Origin: Acetobacterium bakii
GTDB lineage: Bacteria > Bacillota > Clostridia > Eubacteriales > Eubacteriaceae
Length of the DNA: 64,000 bases
Direction of reading: 5' to 3'
Assembly (NCBI RefSeq): GCF_001263355.1
Contig: NZ_LGYO01000008.1
Location: forward strand, 130,632 to 194,631
Shown here: piece after piece, positions 1 through 9,545 of the stretch
Numbering within the stretch: the stretch's first letter is position 1
How the letters are laid out: each line of letters starts with the position of its first letter
Translations under genes and position numbers: made by a program
The notes under the pieces: generated by a model
Told to the model about the DNA's origin: nothing
Seen by the model: the letters and a program-made list of their open reading frames with translations, nothing else
The model's database searches: none

Positions 1-27
1 CAATGATGGGATTTAATGTAGATCATT

Positions 28-56
28 AACCTCGTCGATCGACGAGGTTTTCTTTA
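28..56 (+). terminator. Terminator of the upstream gene
   Basis: A perfect palindrome at 28-49 (AACCTCGTCG and its complement) runs into a short T-rich tail. It lies before metK and probably ends a transcript entering from the left edge. No SAM-riboswitch sequence is visible in the 100 bases before metK. Confidence 0.75.
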
Positions 57-103
57 TTATCAGGTAAATAGACATTACAGAGATTACAGAAGGAGAAAAA
101 ATT

Positions 104-1282
104 ATGAAAAAATTATTTACGTCGGAATCAGTAACCGAAGGGCATCCTGATAAAATTTGTGATCAGATTTCCGATGCCATCCTGGATGCTATTTTCTATC
201 AGGATCCAATGGCACGGGTTGCCTGTGAAACCATGGTAACAACGGGTCTGGTTCTTATTGGTGGAGAAATTACCACGAATTGTTATGTTGATATTCCCAG
301 GCTGGTCCGGGAAACCATTCGCGAAATAGGTTATGATCGCGCAAAGTACGGCTTTGATTGTGATACCTGTGCAGTTCTTACCGCCATTGACGAACAATCC
401 TCTGATATTGCAATGGGTGTTAATGAAGCGCTGGAGTCAAAAGAAGGTCAGTTAAAAGAAATTGAGTTGGCGACCGGGGCAGGTGACCAGGGAATGATGT
501 TTGGGTATGCCTGCAACGAAACCCCAGAGTTTATGCCGCTTCCCATATCATTGGCTCACAAGCTGGCAAAACGCCTGACGGACATTCGGAAAGAGGGTTT
601 AGTTGATTATTTGCGGCCTGATGGGAAAACCCAGGTGACGGTTGAGTACAATAACGATATACCCACACGGATTGACACCGTGGTTATTTCGACCCAACAC
701 AGTGCAGCTGTAACAATGGAAACCATTCGCAAGGATATGATCGAAAAGGTTATTGAGGCTGTGATTGATCCGAAATTATTGGATGAGAATACAAAATACT
801 TCATAAATCCTACGGGTCGTTTTGTTATTGGCGGCCCTCAGGGTGATGCCGGTCTTACCGGACGAAAAATCATTGTGGATACTTACGGTGGGTACAGCCG
901 TCACGGCGGCGGCGCTTTTTCCGGAAAAGATCCAACAAAGGTGGATCGTTCCGGTGCTTATGCTGCACGACATGTTGCTAAAAATATTGTGGCCGCAGGA
1001 TTGGCGGATAAATGCGAGGTTGAACTTGCATATGCCATTGGGGTTGCGAAACCTGTTTCGATCTATGTAGAAACCTTTGGCACCGGGAAAATCGCTGAGG
1101 ATAAAATTGTCGAACTTATTGAAAAGAACTTTGATCTACGTCCCGCCGCAATTATAAAAAACCTGGGACTCCGGGCACCTATTTATAAACAAACCGCTGC
1201 ATACGGTCATTTTGGACGCACGGACATTGATCTTCCCTGGGAACATCTTGATATGGTTGAAACGTTAAAGAGTCAAATTTAA
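104..1282 (+). CDS. metK: S-adenosylmethionine synthetase
   Basis: Makes S-adenosylmethionine from methionine and ATP in the cytosol, supplying methyl groups and radical-SAM enzymes. The 392-aa length is normal for the family. The N-terminal [13 protein letters not shown] motif, the GAGDQG nucleotide loop near residue 125 and the [16 protein letters not shown] metal/phosphate loop near residue 270 are all present. The ATG follows an AGAAGGAG ribosome site. It is followed by its own terminator at 1297-1340, so it appears monocistronic within the window. Identity is secure from these invariant motifs. Confidence 0.98.
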   Translation: MKKLFTSESVTEGHPDKICDQISDAILDAIFYQDPMARVACETMVTTGLVLIGGEITTNCYVDIPRLVRETIREIGYDRAKYGFDCDTCAVLTAIDEQSSDIAMGVNEALESKEGQLKEIELATGAGDQGMMFGYACNETPEFMPLPISLAHKLAKRLTDIRKEGLVDYLRPDGKTQVTVEYNNDIPTRIDTVVISTQHSAAVTMETIRKDMIEKVIEAVIDPKLLDENTKYFINPTGRFVIGGPQGDAGLTGRKIIVDTYGGYSRHGGGAFSGKDPTKVDRSGAYAARHVAKNIVAAGLADKCEVELAYAIGVAKPVSIYVETFGTGKIAEDKIVELIEKNFDLRPAAIIKNLGLRAPIYKQTAAYGHFGRTDIDLPWEHLDMVETLKSQI

Positions 1283-1296
1283 TATAACCAGAACCA

Positions 1297-1340
1297 TTAA
1301 GAAGCAGCTGTGGGAATTCACTGACTGCTTCTTAATTTTT
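1297..1340 (+). terminator. metK terminator
   Basis: Inverted repeat TTAAGAAGCAG / CTGCTTCTTAA around a 17-base loop, followed by TTTTT. Confidence 0.8.
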
Positions 1341-1394
1341 TATATAAAATGTAAAGAAAAAGCAACATATTTTTGATATTTTTACAATAAAATT

Positions 1395-1423
1395 TTGATT
1401 TACCGGATTTATTATGCTATAAT
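1395..1423 (+). promoter_or_regulatory. Sigma-A promoter for the first LytM peptidase gene
   Basis: TTGATT at 1395-1400 and TATAAT at 1418-1423 with a 17-base spacer. The expected start point leaves a leader of about 60 bases before the ATG at 1493. Confidence 0.75.
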
Positions 1424-1492
1424 ACAATTGTTACAAAAATAATGTAGTAATTCATCCTAAATTTTATAAATTAAGGGGATAATAGAGGAAAA

Positions 1493-2755
1493 ATGAAAAA
1501 GCAGAATATAATTTCAGGAATCGTTGCAGGAACGTTGGTTTTTTCTTTGGCGATGGTACCAGTAAGCGCCACAACTCTCTCTGAGCAATTAGCACAAAGC
1601 AATGCCCGCCAGACAGAGGCTAAGTATCAGGTTGACATGACCCAGAATACCATCAATGGAATTGAAACAGAAATTACCAAAGTTAACGATGAGGTTAACA
1701 GAATCAGTGGAGTCATTGATTCGATTAATGTAGAGGTTTCAGCTTTAGAAGCAAAGATTGCAAAAACCCAGGAAGAATTGGGTATAGCAGAGGCAAAACG
1801 ACTTGAGCAGGAAGGGGCAATGAGTGATCGTGTCCGGACCATGTATATGTATGGCAACGGCAGCATCATGGAATTCTTATTCTCATCCACTGATTTCTCA
1901 GACTTTGCTACAAAGCTTGATATGTCCCGATACATTATTGAAGCAGACAAGGATTCCTTGAAAGCTTTGGAAGAAACAAAAAAAGTTATTGATGAGAAAA
2001 AACAAAGCATTGAATCCGATCGCATAAAAACGGTTGCTAAAATAGCAGAGCAGGAAAAAGCATTAAGTGATCAGGAAGCGGTTAAAGCTCAAAAAGATCA
2101 GCTGCTTGCCCAGAATCAAACAGTTCTCACCGAATATAAAGCAATAGAAGATGCTGAAAGTCAAACCTCAGCAAACATTGAAGCGCAGCTGCAGGCGTAT
2201 TATGCAGAGCAGGCCGCCGCCGCAGAACAGGCTGCCGCTCAGCAAGCTGCAGCAGAGCAACAAGCTGTCAATAATGATACAAGCGGTGGCAGCACGGACA
2301 ACACTAATAACAATGGTACAGCAGACACCGGCGGCAGTGATAATACGCCGGCACCAGCAACTCCAAGTAATTCAAGCGGTTATACATGGCCTTGTTACGG
2401 TGAGATTACCAGTCCATTTGGATGGCGGATTCATCCCATTTGGGGTGATAGCCGATTCCACTCAGGCGTTGATATTGGTGCTTCTTCCGGAACACCGGTT
2501 GCGGCAACTGGGAATGGAACAGTCATCTCTGCTGGTTGGAACGGCGGTTACGGAAATTGTGTAATCATCGACCTTGGCAATGGTGTTTCAGCCCTTTACG
2601 GTCACTTAAGCAGTATTAACGTATCCAGCGGACAAACTGTGGGTTCAGGTCAAACAGTTGGTGCCGTCGGAAGTACCGGGGATTCCACCGGAGCACATTT
2701 GCATTTTGAAATGCGTCTTTACGGTTCGCCAGTCAGTCCATACAATTATTTTTAA
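1493..2755 (+). CDS. Secreted coiled-coil/LytM (M23) murein endopeptidase
   Basis: Predicted exported peptidoglycan endopeptidase of 420 aa. It has a signal peptide (KK, hydrophobic core, cleavage near VSA at residue 26), a long coiled coil to about residue 240, a low-complexity Ala/Gln then Gly/Ser/Asn linker to about 300, and a C-terminal M23 domain. The zinc ligands look intact (HSGVD and HLHFE), so this is probably an active hydrolase and not a degenerate EnvC-type activator. It lies just before ftsEX and is closely similar to the gene at 4750. That suggests FtsEX gates its activity through the coiled coil, as known for CwlO/PcsB/EnvC proteins; this link is inferred from position. Confidence 0.9.
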   Translation: MKKQNIISGIVAGTLVFSLAMVPVSATTLSEQLAQSNARQTEAKYQVDMTQNTINGIETEITKVNDEVNRISGVIDSINVEVSALEAKIAKTQEELGIAEAKRLEQEGAMSDRVRTMYMYGNGSIMEFLFSSTDFSDFATKLDMSRYIIEADKDSLKALEETKKVIDEKKQSIESDRIKTVAKIAEQEKALSDQEAVKAQKDQLLAQNQTVLTEYKAIEDAESQTSANIEAQLQAYYAEQAAAAEQAAAQQAAAEQQAVNNDTSGGSTDNTNNNGTADTGGSDNTPAPATPSNSSGYTWPCYGEITSPFGWRIHPIWGDSRFHSGVDIGASSGTPVAATGNGTVISAGWNGGYGNCVIIDLGNGVSALYGHLSSINVSSGQTVGSGQTVGAVGSTGDSTGAHLHFEMRLYGSPVSPYNYF

Positions 2756-2766
2756 ATAAAGATATT

Positions 2767-2813
2767 AAAGAGAAAAAGCTATATTCGCTGAGAATATAGC
2801 TTTTTCTCTTTTT
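2767..2813 (+). terminator. Terminator after the first LytM gene
   Basis: Long stem (AAAGAGAAAAAGCTATATTC with its complement) and T-rich 3' tail. Confidence 0.85.
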
Positions 2814-3105
2814 AATGAGTGTTTGAAATAAAGTTACATTTGTTACAAATATTTAATTTATTTAATGAAATTATTAATAAAGTATGTTAAAATAAATTCA
2901 GTAGGTTACAGAATGTTAGAATAGCTGAAGATAGGGCTTAATAAGGTCCATAAGAAGCTTAATACATCCAAAAAACTTAAATTAAAATTAAAATAATAGT
3001 GATGTATCAGTAAAATGTAAAAAAGATGTAACAAAAACCGATTGATTAGGATGTTATAATCGTTTTTACCAAAACTGGTATGAGTCTCAGGAGTGAAGGT
3101 AGAGT
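2814..3105 (+). promoter_or_regulatory. AT-rich leader region of ftsEX with extended -10
   Basis: No gene or stable repeat is seen in this very AT-rich stretch. The only clear signal is TATAAT at 3055-3060 preceded by TG (an extended -10), about 45 bases before ftsE, without a good -35. Confidence 0.5.
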
Positions 3106-3795
3106 ATGATAGAATTTAAAAATGTAACCAAAGGTTACGAAAAGAATGCGAGTGATGCACTCAAGGATGTCAGTTTATTCATTGACAAGGGCGAATTTGT
3201 TTTCCTTGTCGGTCGAAGCGGTGCCGGAAAGTCCACTTTTATTAAGCTTCTTTTAAGAGAAATTGAAGCCACAAAAGGATCAATTTATATTAACAATTAT
3301 AATGTGGCGAATCTTTCAAAAAAAGAAATCCCATATTTGCGGCGTAAAATGGGGATTGTTTTTCAGGATTTCCGACTTTTAGAAAATAAAAGCGTTTACG
3401 AAAATGTAGCATATGCTATGGAAATCATCGGAAAACCAGAGAAACAGATTCAGAAACGGGTGCCATTGGCATTGGATATGGTCGGCCTTTCCCATCGAAT
3501 TAATCATTATCCTCATGAACTTTCCGGTGGCGAACAGCAGCGGGTGGTTATTGCCCGGGCGATTATCAATAATCCAACAATTCTCATATGTGATGAACCT
3601 ACCGGAAACCTTGACCCGGAAACTTCTTATGAAATCATTTGTATTTTAGAAGAAATTAATCGCCGAGGAACAACGGTGGTGGTGGTAACCCATGATCGTG
3701 AAATTGTGGATAAGATGAAAAAAAGAGTGATTACTCTTGAAGATGGCATGCTGACGGTTGATGATGCGACAGGGAGGTATGGTTATGAAGTTTAG
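3106..3795 (+). CDS. ftsE: Cell-division ABC transporter ATPase FtsE
   Basis: Cytoplasmic ATPase of the FtsEX complex, which couples ATP hydrolysis to control of extracellular peptidoglycan hydrolases. It is 229 aa with Walker [10 protein letters not shown] (~36-44), a Q-loop (VFQDFRLL), signature LSGGEQQR (~138) and Walker [12 protein letters not shown] (~158). The last 11 bases overlap the start of ftsX, indicating translational coupling. Two LytM peptidase genes flank the pair, which supports the FtsEX identity over a generic ABC pair. Confidence 0.96.
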   Translation: MIEFKNVTKGYEKNASDALKDVSLFIDKGEFVFLVGRSGAGKSTFIKLLLREIEATKGSIYINNYNVANLSKKEIPYLRRKMGIVFQDFRLLENKSVYENVAYAMEIIGKPEKQIQKRVPLALDMVGLSHRINHYPHELSGGEQQRVVIARAIINNPTILICDEPTGNLDPETSYEIICILEEINRRGTTVVVVTHDREIVDKMKKRVITLEDGMLTVDDATGRYGYEV

Positions 3796-4702
3796 TTCGC
3801 TAAAGACCATGCCTCGTAATGTTGTCCGGGATACACTAAAAAGTATTGAACGAAATAATCTTATGAGTGCAGCATCCGTACTATCGGTTATTGCCGCCCT
3901 CATAATTTTAGGAATCTTTTTAATTCTCACCATCAACGTTGCAGAAGTTACAAAGGATGTTGAATCCAAGCTGGAACTGAAAGTTTTCCTGCAGTCGGAT
4001 TACACCGAAGAGCAAAAGACAACCATCGAAGATTCACTCAATGAAAGCGCATTGATTGAATCGGTGAGTTTTGAAAGCTCCCAGGAAGCTCTGGATAAAT
4101 TTACGGTGAGCCTGGAAGATTATGCCCCATTATTAAGCGGTTATAATTCAGAGAATAACCCCATGCCGGCATCTTTTATAATAAGGGTGACCGATCCTGA
4201 TGATCTTGAGGCGATTCAAACTCTGGCGATGACATTTAAGGATGAAGGCGTCGAATATGTCCGCTACGGACAAGAGTATGTAGAAGCGCTGGTGACGTTT
4301 AATAAATTTACAAATACCTTAAGCATAGTGGTGCTGATTGTACTGTCAGTAATTTCTATTTTTATTATTTATAATACGATCAAATTAACTGTTTTTGCCA
4401 GACGTAAAGAAATTGGAATTATGAAATATGTTGGTGCAACCAACGGTTATATTCGGGCACCATTTATTTTGGAAGGAACACTATTAGGTCTTATCGGTGC
4501 CGTGGTGGCATTTCTTATTATTCGAATTGCCTACTATTATATACTAGGCCTTGTTGGAGGGAATTTATTTCTACCAGTGGATGCTTCTTTGGCATCCCCA
4601 AGTGTTGTTATGGGACAGTTGGCATTTTTCTTCCTGTTGTATGGGGGATTTATTGGGGCTGTTGGCAGTGTCTTTGCAATACGTAAATTTTTAGACGTAT
4701 AA
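3785..4702 (+). CDS. ftsX: Cell-division permease-like protein FtsX
   Basis: Membrane partner of FtsE, 305 aa. The chosen ATG at 3785 has GGAGG seven bases upstream; in-frame ATGs at 3758 and 3779 lack suitable spacing. One N-terminal membrane segment (~25-50) is followed by an extracellular domain of about 110 residues that would contact the coiled-coil hydrolase, then three C-terminal membrane segments with the conserved cytoplasmic EIGIMKYVGAT motif. It overlaps ftsE and is 47 bases ahead of the second LytM gene, probably in one operon. Confidence 0.95.
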   Translation: MKFSSLKTMPRNVVRDTLKSIERNNLMSAASVLSVIAALIILGIFLILTINVAEVTKDVESKLELKVFLQSDYTEEQKTTIEDSLNESALIESVSFESSQEALDKFTVSLEDYAPLLSGYNSENNPMPASFIIRVTDPDDLEAIQTLAMTFKDEGVEYVRYGQEYVEALVTFNKFTNTLSIVVLIVLSVISIFIIYNTIKLTVFARRKEIGIMKYVGATNGYIRAPFILEGTLLGLIGAVVAFLIIRIAYYYILGLVGGNLFLPVDASLASPSVVMGQLAFFFLLYGGFIGAVGSVFAIRKFLDV

Positions 4703-4749
4703 TAAAGAAAACTGCCAGGTGTTTAAAGAAATAAAGGGAGAAATTAAAA

Positions 4750-5907
4750 ATGTTTAAAAGAAAAATGGTATTAACACTACTGACGGGGGTCATTGTTTTA
4801 AGTGTTGTGATCGCACCAGTTCAGGCGGCATCACTTTCAGAGCAGCTTGCACAAAGCAATGCAAAGCAGGCGGCGGCCCAATATCAAGTTGATATGACCC
4901 AAAATACCATCGCTGGAATTGAAACCGAAATTGGAAAAGCAAATGAAGAAATGAACCGTATTAATGGGGTTATTACTGCCATTAACAGTGAAATTGCCGT
5001 TCTGGAAGCAAACATTGCCAAGACCCAACAGGAATTGGATGTGGCGGAAGCAAAGCGTCTTGAACAGGAAGCAGCAATGAACGAGCGTGTTCGAACGATG
5101 TATATGTATGGGAATGGCAGCATGCTGGAATTCTTATTTACCTCAACAGATTTTTCGGACTTTGTAACAAAGGTCGATATGTCCCGATATATTATTGAAT
5201 CGGATAAAGAATCCTTAACTGCTCTGGAAGAAACGAAAAAAGTCATCGATGAAAAAAAGCAGAGCATTGAATCGGATCGTTTAACAACGGTTAGTAAAAA
5301 AGCGGAGCAGGAAACAGCCTTGTCACAGCAGCAACAGGTTAAGGCACAGAAGGATGAACTCCTGGCCCAGAACCAGGCTATTGTTGCCCAATACCAGGCG
5401 GTTATTGATGCTGAAACAGCAGATTCAGCCAATATTAAATCCCAGATTCAGGCATTAATGGCCCAACAGAATGCAGCAAGTGCGGCAGCTTCAGGTGGAT
5501 CAAGTACCGGAGGGAGCACCTCCTTTGTCCCCTCTGGAACGTATACATGGCCTTGTGGTGGTGAAATTACAAGTGAATTTGGACCACGGACAGATCCGTA
5601 TACGGGATACCATGAAGGCGTAGATATTGGCGCATCCACGGGCACACCAGTTTCAGCCATGGGAAATGGACAGGTATTGTCTGCCGGCTGGAACGGCGGC
5701 TATGGTAACTGCGTTATCCTTGACTTGGGTAATGGTCTTCAGGTTTATTACGGCCACCTCAGCTCAATTGCAGTATCCGCTGGCCAAACTGTTAATCAGG
5801 GCGATACACTTGGCGGAGTTGGTTCGACAGGTAATTCTACTGGACCGCATTTGCATTTCGGTGTATACTCAGGCGGAGGCTTTGTTGATCCTTTTGGTTA
5901 TTTTTAA
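4750..5907 (+). CDS. Second secreted coiled-coil/LytM (M23) murein endopeptidase
   Basis: 385-aa paralogue of the protein at 1493, with the same order: signal peptide (cleavage near VQA, residue 26), coiled coil (~30-235), short Ala/Gly/Ser linker and M23 domain. The HEGVD and HLHFG zinc-ligand motifs are intact. The coiled coils of the two are nearly identical over long stretches while linker and catalytic domain differ more, which points to a local duplication around ftsEX. It follows ftsX closely and ends at a strong terminator, so it is likely co-transcribed with ftsEX and is the better candidate for the FtsEX-controlled hydrolase. Confidence 0.9.
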   Translation: MFKRKMVLTLLTGVIVLSVVIAPVQAASLSEQLAQSNAKQAAAQYQVDMTQNTIAGIETEIGKANEEMNRINGVITAINSEIAVLEANIAKTQQELDVAEAKRLEQEAAMNERVRTMYMYGNGSMLEFLFTSTDFSDFVTKVDMSRYIIESDKESLTALEETKKVIDEKKQSIESDRLTTVSKKAEQETALSQQQQVKAQKDELLAQNQAIVAQYQAVIDAETADSANIKSQIQALMAQQNAASAAASGGSSTGGSTSFVPSGTYTWPCGGEITSEFGPRTDPYTGYHEGVDIGASTGTPVSAMGNGQVLSAGWNGGYGNCVILDLGNGLQVYYGHLSSIAVSAGQTVNQGDTLGGVGSTGNSTGPHLHFGVYSGGGFVDPFGYF

Positions 5908-5936
5908 GAGTTTGAGCGTATAATAAGAACCTAAAG

Positions 5937-5979
5937 AACAGGAGAAAAGAATCGTGATTCTTTTCTCCTGTTTTATTTT
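5937..5979 (+). terminator. Terminator of the ftsEX-LytM operon
   Basis: Near-perfect stem AACAGGAGAAAAGAATC / GATTCTTTTCTCCTGTT with a two-base loop and T-rich tail. Confidence 0.9.
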
Positions 5980-6013
5980 ACAAAAATAATAAAATTTAAA
6001 ATATTGGAGAACT

Positions 6014-7213
6014 ATGGAAGATAATAATAAAAAACGAAAGATTATGCTTATAATTGTATTGCTTTTGGCGACGAATATCATTACCTTTATTTTCACCAAT
6101 GCCGGGGGGCTGATTCTTGGAAACAAGGCAATTATTAGTGTCGACAGTCAGGATACGGTTGATGGAATCAATAAGCTAGTCCAATTGAAAGAGCAAATTG
6201 GAGTAGAGTATTATAAAGATGTGGACGACGAAACCTTAATGGAAGGTGCCATTAAAGGGATGTTTGAAAGTCTTGATGATCCTTACAGCATTTATTTTAC
6301 CAACGAAGAGTTCAAGACTTATATGGAATCTGCCACCGGTGTCTATGAAGGTGTCGGTATTGTGGTGTCAGAGGATGAAAATGGATATACCATTGTTATA
6401 GCACCTCAAAAGGGAACACCTGCTGAAGAAGCTGGGATAAAAACCGGGGATAAAATTATTAAAGTCAATGGCGAGGACGTGAGTACCATTGGATCTGAAG
6501 AAGTGGTAATGCGGGTTCGTGGACCAGCCGATACCACAGTGGATGTTACCATTGCCAGAGGTGAGGAGACCATTGATCTTACGCTCACCCGCAAATCCAT
6601 TGAAGTTCAAACTGTGGATTCCCGGGTCATTGGCAATACCGGGTACATCCAAATCACTGAATTCACGAATAATACAGCCACTGATTTTGCCACACAGCTT
6701 AATGAATTATTGGCTCAAAATATTTCCGGGCTGGTTGTTGATTTAAGAGGAAATCCCGGCGGAGGCGTTGCCGAAGCGGTTGCCATCGCGGACCGATTAT
6801 TGGGGAAAACAACCGTTGTGTATACAGTGGATAAACAAGGCCAACGCACTGATTACAACTCGGATGACAATGAAAGCCTGGCACTGCCCATGGCCATTTT
6901 AGTGGACGGCGGTTCGGCCAGTTCCTCGGAAATATTAGCAGGAGCTCTCCAGGATACCGGAGCAGCAACTCTGGTGGGAGTAAAGACTTTTGGCAAAGGA
7001 ATTGTTCAGGAAGTTGTGGGATTAAAAGATGGTGGCGGATTTAAGGTCACGAATTCAGAATATTTCACACCGAACGGGAACAATATCCATGAAAAAGGAC
7101 TTGAGCCAAACGTTGTGATTGAAGCTACTGACTTTATGAAGAATAACTTTTTCACAGATGAAGAGGATGTTCAGCTTCAAAAGGCATTGGAAACAATAAA
7201 CAGCATGAAATAA
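6014..7213 (+). CDS. ctpA: Carboxy-terminal processing protease (S41, CtpA/PrcP type)
   Basis: Membrane-anchored periplasm/cell-wall-side serine protease, 399 aa. An N-terminal membrane anchor (~12-35) is followed by a PDZ domain (~95-180; GVGIVVSE and GIKTGDKI motifs) and an S41 catalytic core. The nucleophile lies in GGSASSSEI and the general-base lysine in GVKTFGKGIVQ. In Bacillota such proteases often act on envelope or sporulation targets; the substrate here is unknown. The genes just before act on peptidoglycan, so a wall-related target is plausible. A degenerate palindromic repeat abuts its 3' end. Confidence 0.93.
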   Translation: MEDNNKKRKIMLIIVLLLATNIITFIFTNAGGLILGNKAIISVDSQDTVDGINKLVQLKEQIGVEYYKDVDDETLMEGAIKGMFESLDDPYSIYFTNEEFKTYMESATGVYEGVGIVVSEDENGYTIVIAPQKGTPAEEAGIKTGDKIIKVNGEDVSTIGSEEVVMRVRGPADTTVDVTIARGEETIDLTLTRKSIEVQTVDSRVIGNTGYIQITEFTNNTATDFATQLNELLAQNISGLVVDLRGNPGGGVAEAVAIADRLLGKTTVVYTVDKQGQRTDYNSDDNESLALPMAILVDGGSASSSEILAGALQDTGAATLVGVKTFGKGIVQEVVGLKDGGGFKVTNSEYFTPNGNNIHEKGLEPNVVIEATDFMKNNFFTDEEDVQLQKALETINSMK

Positions 7214-7350
7214 CTAAATCGTCCTGGGGATAATCGTAAATCGTGGTCTGCTGCATGCTCGTATAGGATATCAACCGTACGCCATGATGCAGATCGCTGA
7301 TGTTACGATAGTCTTTAGGACTTGCTTTTTTACTTTAGCTACAGTTTAAA
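7208..7350 (-). repeat. Palindromic element copy F (degenerate)
   Basis: Most diverged member of the six-copy family, in reverse orientation. The core at 7221-7322 keeps the CATG / CATG inner pairs, the GATGTTACGAT arm and the GTCCTGGGGA end, but many stem pairs are lost. On its right the tail AGTAAAAAAGCAAG (reverse complement) and the AAACTGTAG end match the other copies. No duplicated terminator hairpin flanks it, and its left edge touches the ctpA stop codon. Confidence 0.75.
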
Positions 7351-7477
7351 GCCATCTCCAGGGAGCATGAATTTCTTGAAAGAGGTTGGTCCATACTTTG
7401 AAAATACCTTAATGGCGTGCTTTTTAGAATAGATTTTGGTGATTTCTTAAGTTGTTGTTTAGAAACGTTCTATTCTA

Positions 7478-7506
7478 TTGTCAAAAGAAATAACCTGTGT
7501 TAAAAT
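7478..7506 (+). promoter_or_regulatory. uvrBA promoter
   Basis: TTGTCA at 7478-7483, 17-base spacer, TAAAAT at 7501-7506. I saw no LexA/SOS box (Cheo or CTG-N10-CAG type) near it. The stretch from the repeat (7350) to here holds nothing else I recognise. Confidence 0.65.
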
Positions 7507-7541
7507 AATAGAACTGATGTTTAATCGTGTTATGGAGGTGC

Positions 7542-9530
7542 ATGTTGGAAAAACAAATGATAAAACCATTTAAGGTCGTGTCTGAATATGAACCCAAGGG
7601 TGATCAGGGACAAGCCATAAAAAAAATAAGCCAGGGAATAGAGGCTGGATTGAAGTTTCAAACGCTTTTAGGGGTGACGGGCTCAGGCAAGACTTATACC
7701 ATGGCCAAGGTCATCGAAGCGATTCAAAAACCAACCCTGGTCATTGCTCATAATAAAACCCTGGCAGCCCAGCTTACCAACGAATTTCGGAGTTTTTTTC
7801 CGGACAATGCGGTGGAGTATTTTGTGAGTTATTATGATTATTATCAACCTGAGGCCTATGTGCCCCATTCAGATTTATTTATTGAAAAAGATTCATCCAT
7901 CAATGATGAAATTGATAAGCTACGTCATTCAGCTACGGCCTCGTTATTTGAACGCAGGGACGTGATTGTTGTGGCCAGCGTTTCCTGCATTTACGGTCTT
8001 GGCAGCCCCATTGATTATGAAAATCTGGTCCTTTCGCTGCGTCCGGGAATGGAAAAAGATCGGGATGAGATTATAAAAAAATTAGTGGATATTCAATATA
8101 CCCGAAATGATATTGCCTTTGAGAGAAATAATTTTCGGGTGCGAGGGGATATTCTGGAAATATTTCCAGCATCATCCTCGGAAAAAGCGGTACGCTTAGA
8201 ATTCTTTGGTGATGAAATCGAACGCATCACCGAAATCAATACGCTTACCGGAGAAATATATGGAGAACTGAACCATGTTTCTATATTCCCAGCATCGCAT
8301 TATACCACCACCCCGGAAAACATTGAGCGGGCGATTAGTGGCATCCAAAAAGAATTGAGACTCCGCTATGATGAATACACCAAAAATAACCAGTTGGTGG
8401 AAGCTCAAAGGATTCTCCAAAGAACAAATTATGACATCGAAATGCTCAGGGAAATGGGTTATTGCAACGGCATCGAAAATTATACCCGCTATATAAATGG
8501 ACTCCCTCCGGGATCTCCACCCTATACCCTCATTGATTACTTTCCCAAAGATTTTTTGATGATTGTGGATGAGTCTCATGTTTCCATCCCGCAAATTGGC
8601 GGCATGTTCGCAGGAGACAAGGCGCGAAAAAAAAATTTAGTGGATTATGGTTTTCGAATGCCCTCGGCTTATGATAACCGGCCCCTGAACTTCCAGGAAT
8701 TTGAAGGAAAAATCAATCAGATTGTGTTTACAACGGCAACTCCCCGGGCCTATGAAAATGAACATAGTCAGCAGACGGTTGAACAGATTATCCGTCCTAC
8801 CGGTCTCATTGACCCGGAAATTACCATTCGTCCCATTACTGGGCAAATTGATGATCTTTTAGGCGAAATTCACCGAACCATTGATCAGAAGAATAGGGTT
8901 TTAATCACTACTTTAACAAAAAAGATGGCTGAAGATCTCACTGACTATCTTAAGGAAAATGGTGTTAAGGTTAATTATTTGCATTCGGATGTGGATACCA
9001 TTGAGCGGATGAAAATTCTCAGAGATTTACGTCTGGGAATTTATGATGTTTTAGTGGGAATAAACCTTCTCCGGGAAGGTCTTGACCTGCCTGAGGTAGG
9101 ATTGGTTGCTATTCTGGACGCTGATAAAGAAGGCTTTCTGCGGTCTGAAACTTCTTTAATTCAAACCATCGGCCGGGCGGCACGTAACCTTGAAGGTCAT
9201 GTTATTATGTACGCTGATAAGATTACTCCTTCAATGGATCGGGCTATTGGGGAAACCAACCGTCGTCGTGCCATCCAGACCGCCTACAACGTCGAACATG
9301 ATATTACCCCCACATCCGTTAAAAAAGGAATCCGGGATATTATCGAGGCTACCAAGGTCGCCGATGGTCAGGAAGACTATGTTGTCGAAGATCAAACCAT
9401 GGATTTCGAAGCCCGCATTATGTCACTGGAAGTTGAGATGCTGGCAGCAGCCCAGGCGCTTGAATTTGAGCGCGCCGCAAAAATTCGTGATGAGATTCTG
9501 CATATAAAAAAATTAGAATTTAAAATGTAA
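7542..9530 (+). CDS. uvrB: Excinuclease ABC subunit B
   Basis: Helicase-like damage-verification subunit of nucleotide excision repair, 662 aa from the ATG at 7542. The start is uncertain: GGAGG lies at 7534-7538, so TTG 7545 has better spacing, and ATG 7557 also precedes the conserved [13 protein letters not shown] start. Walker A GVTGSGKT (~47), the beta-hairpin [11 protein letters not shown] (~95), helicase motifs and a C-terminal UVR domain that binds UvrC are present. It is 15 bases ahead of uvrA, forming a uvrBA operon; uvrC is separate at 16.6 kb. Confidence 0.97.
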   Translation: MLEKQMIKPFKVVSEYEPKGDQGQAIKKISQGIEAGLKFQTLLGVTGSGKTYTMAKVIEAIQKPTLVIAHNKTLAAQLTNEFRSFFPDNAVEYFVSYYDYYQPEAYVPHSDLFIEKDSSINDEIDKLRHSATASLFERRDVIVVASVSCIYGLGSPIDYENLVLSLRPGMEKDRDEIIKKLVDIQYTRNDIAFERNNFRVRGDILEIFPASSSEKAVRLEFFGDEIERITEINTLTGEIYGELNHVSIFPASHYTTTPENIERAISGIQKELRLRYDEYTKNNQLVEAQRILQRTNYDIEMLREMGYCNGIENYTRYINGLPPGSPPYTLIDYFPKDFLMIVDESHVSIPQIGGMFAGDKARKKNLVDYGFRMPSAYDNRPLNFQEFEGKINQIVFTTATPRAYENEHSQQTVEQIIRPTGLIDPEITIRPITGQIDDLLGEIHRTIDQKNRVLITTLTKKMAEDLTDYLKENGVKVNYLHSDVDTIERMKILRDLRLGIYDVLVGINLLREGLDLPEVGLVAILDADKEGFLRSETSLIQTIGRAARNLEGHVIMYADKITPSMDRAIGETNRRRAIQTAYNVEHDITPTSVKKGIRDIIEATKVADGQEDYVVEDQTMDFEARIMSLEVEMLAAAQALEFERAAKIRDEILHIKKLEFKM

Positions 9531-9545
9531 AGCCTAAGGAGAATA

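Noticed and set aside
1-103. Possible SAM riboswitch before metK
   Set aside because: Only a terminator of the upstream gene is seen; there is no room for an aptamer after it and no S-box motif.
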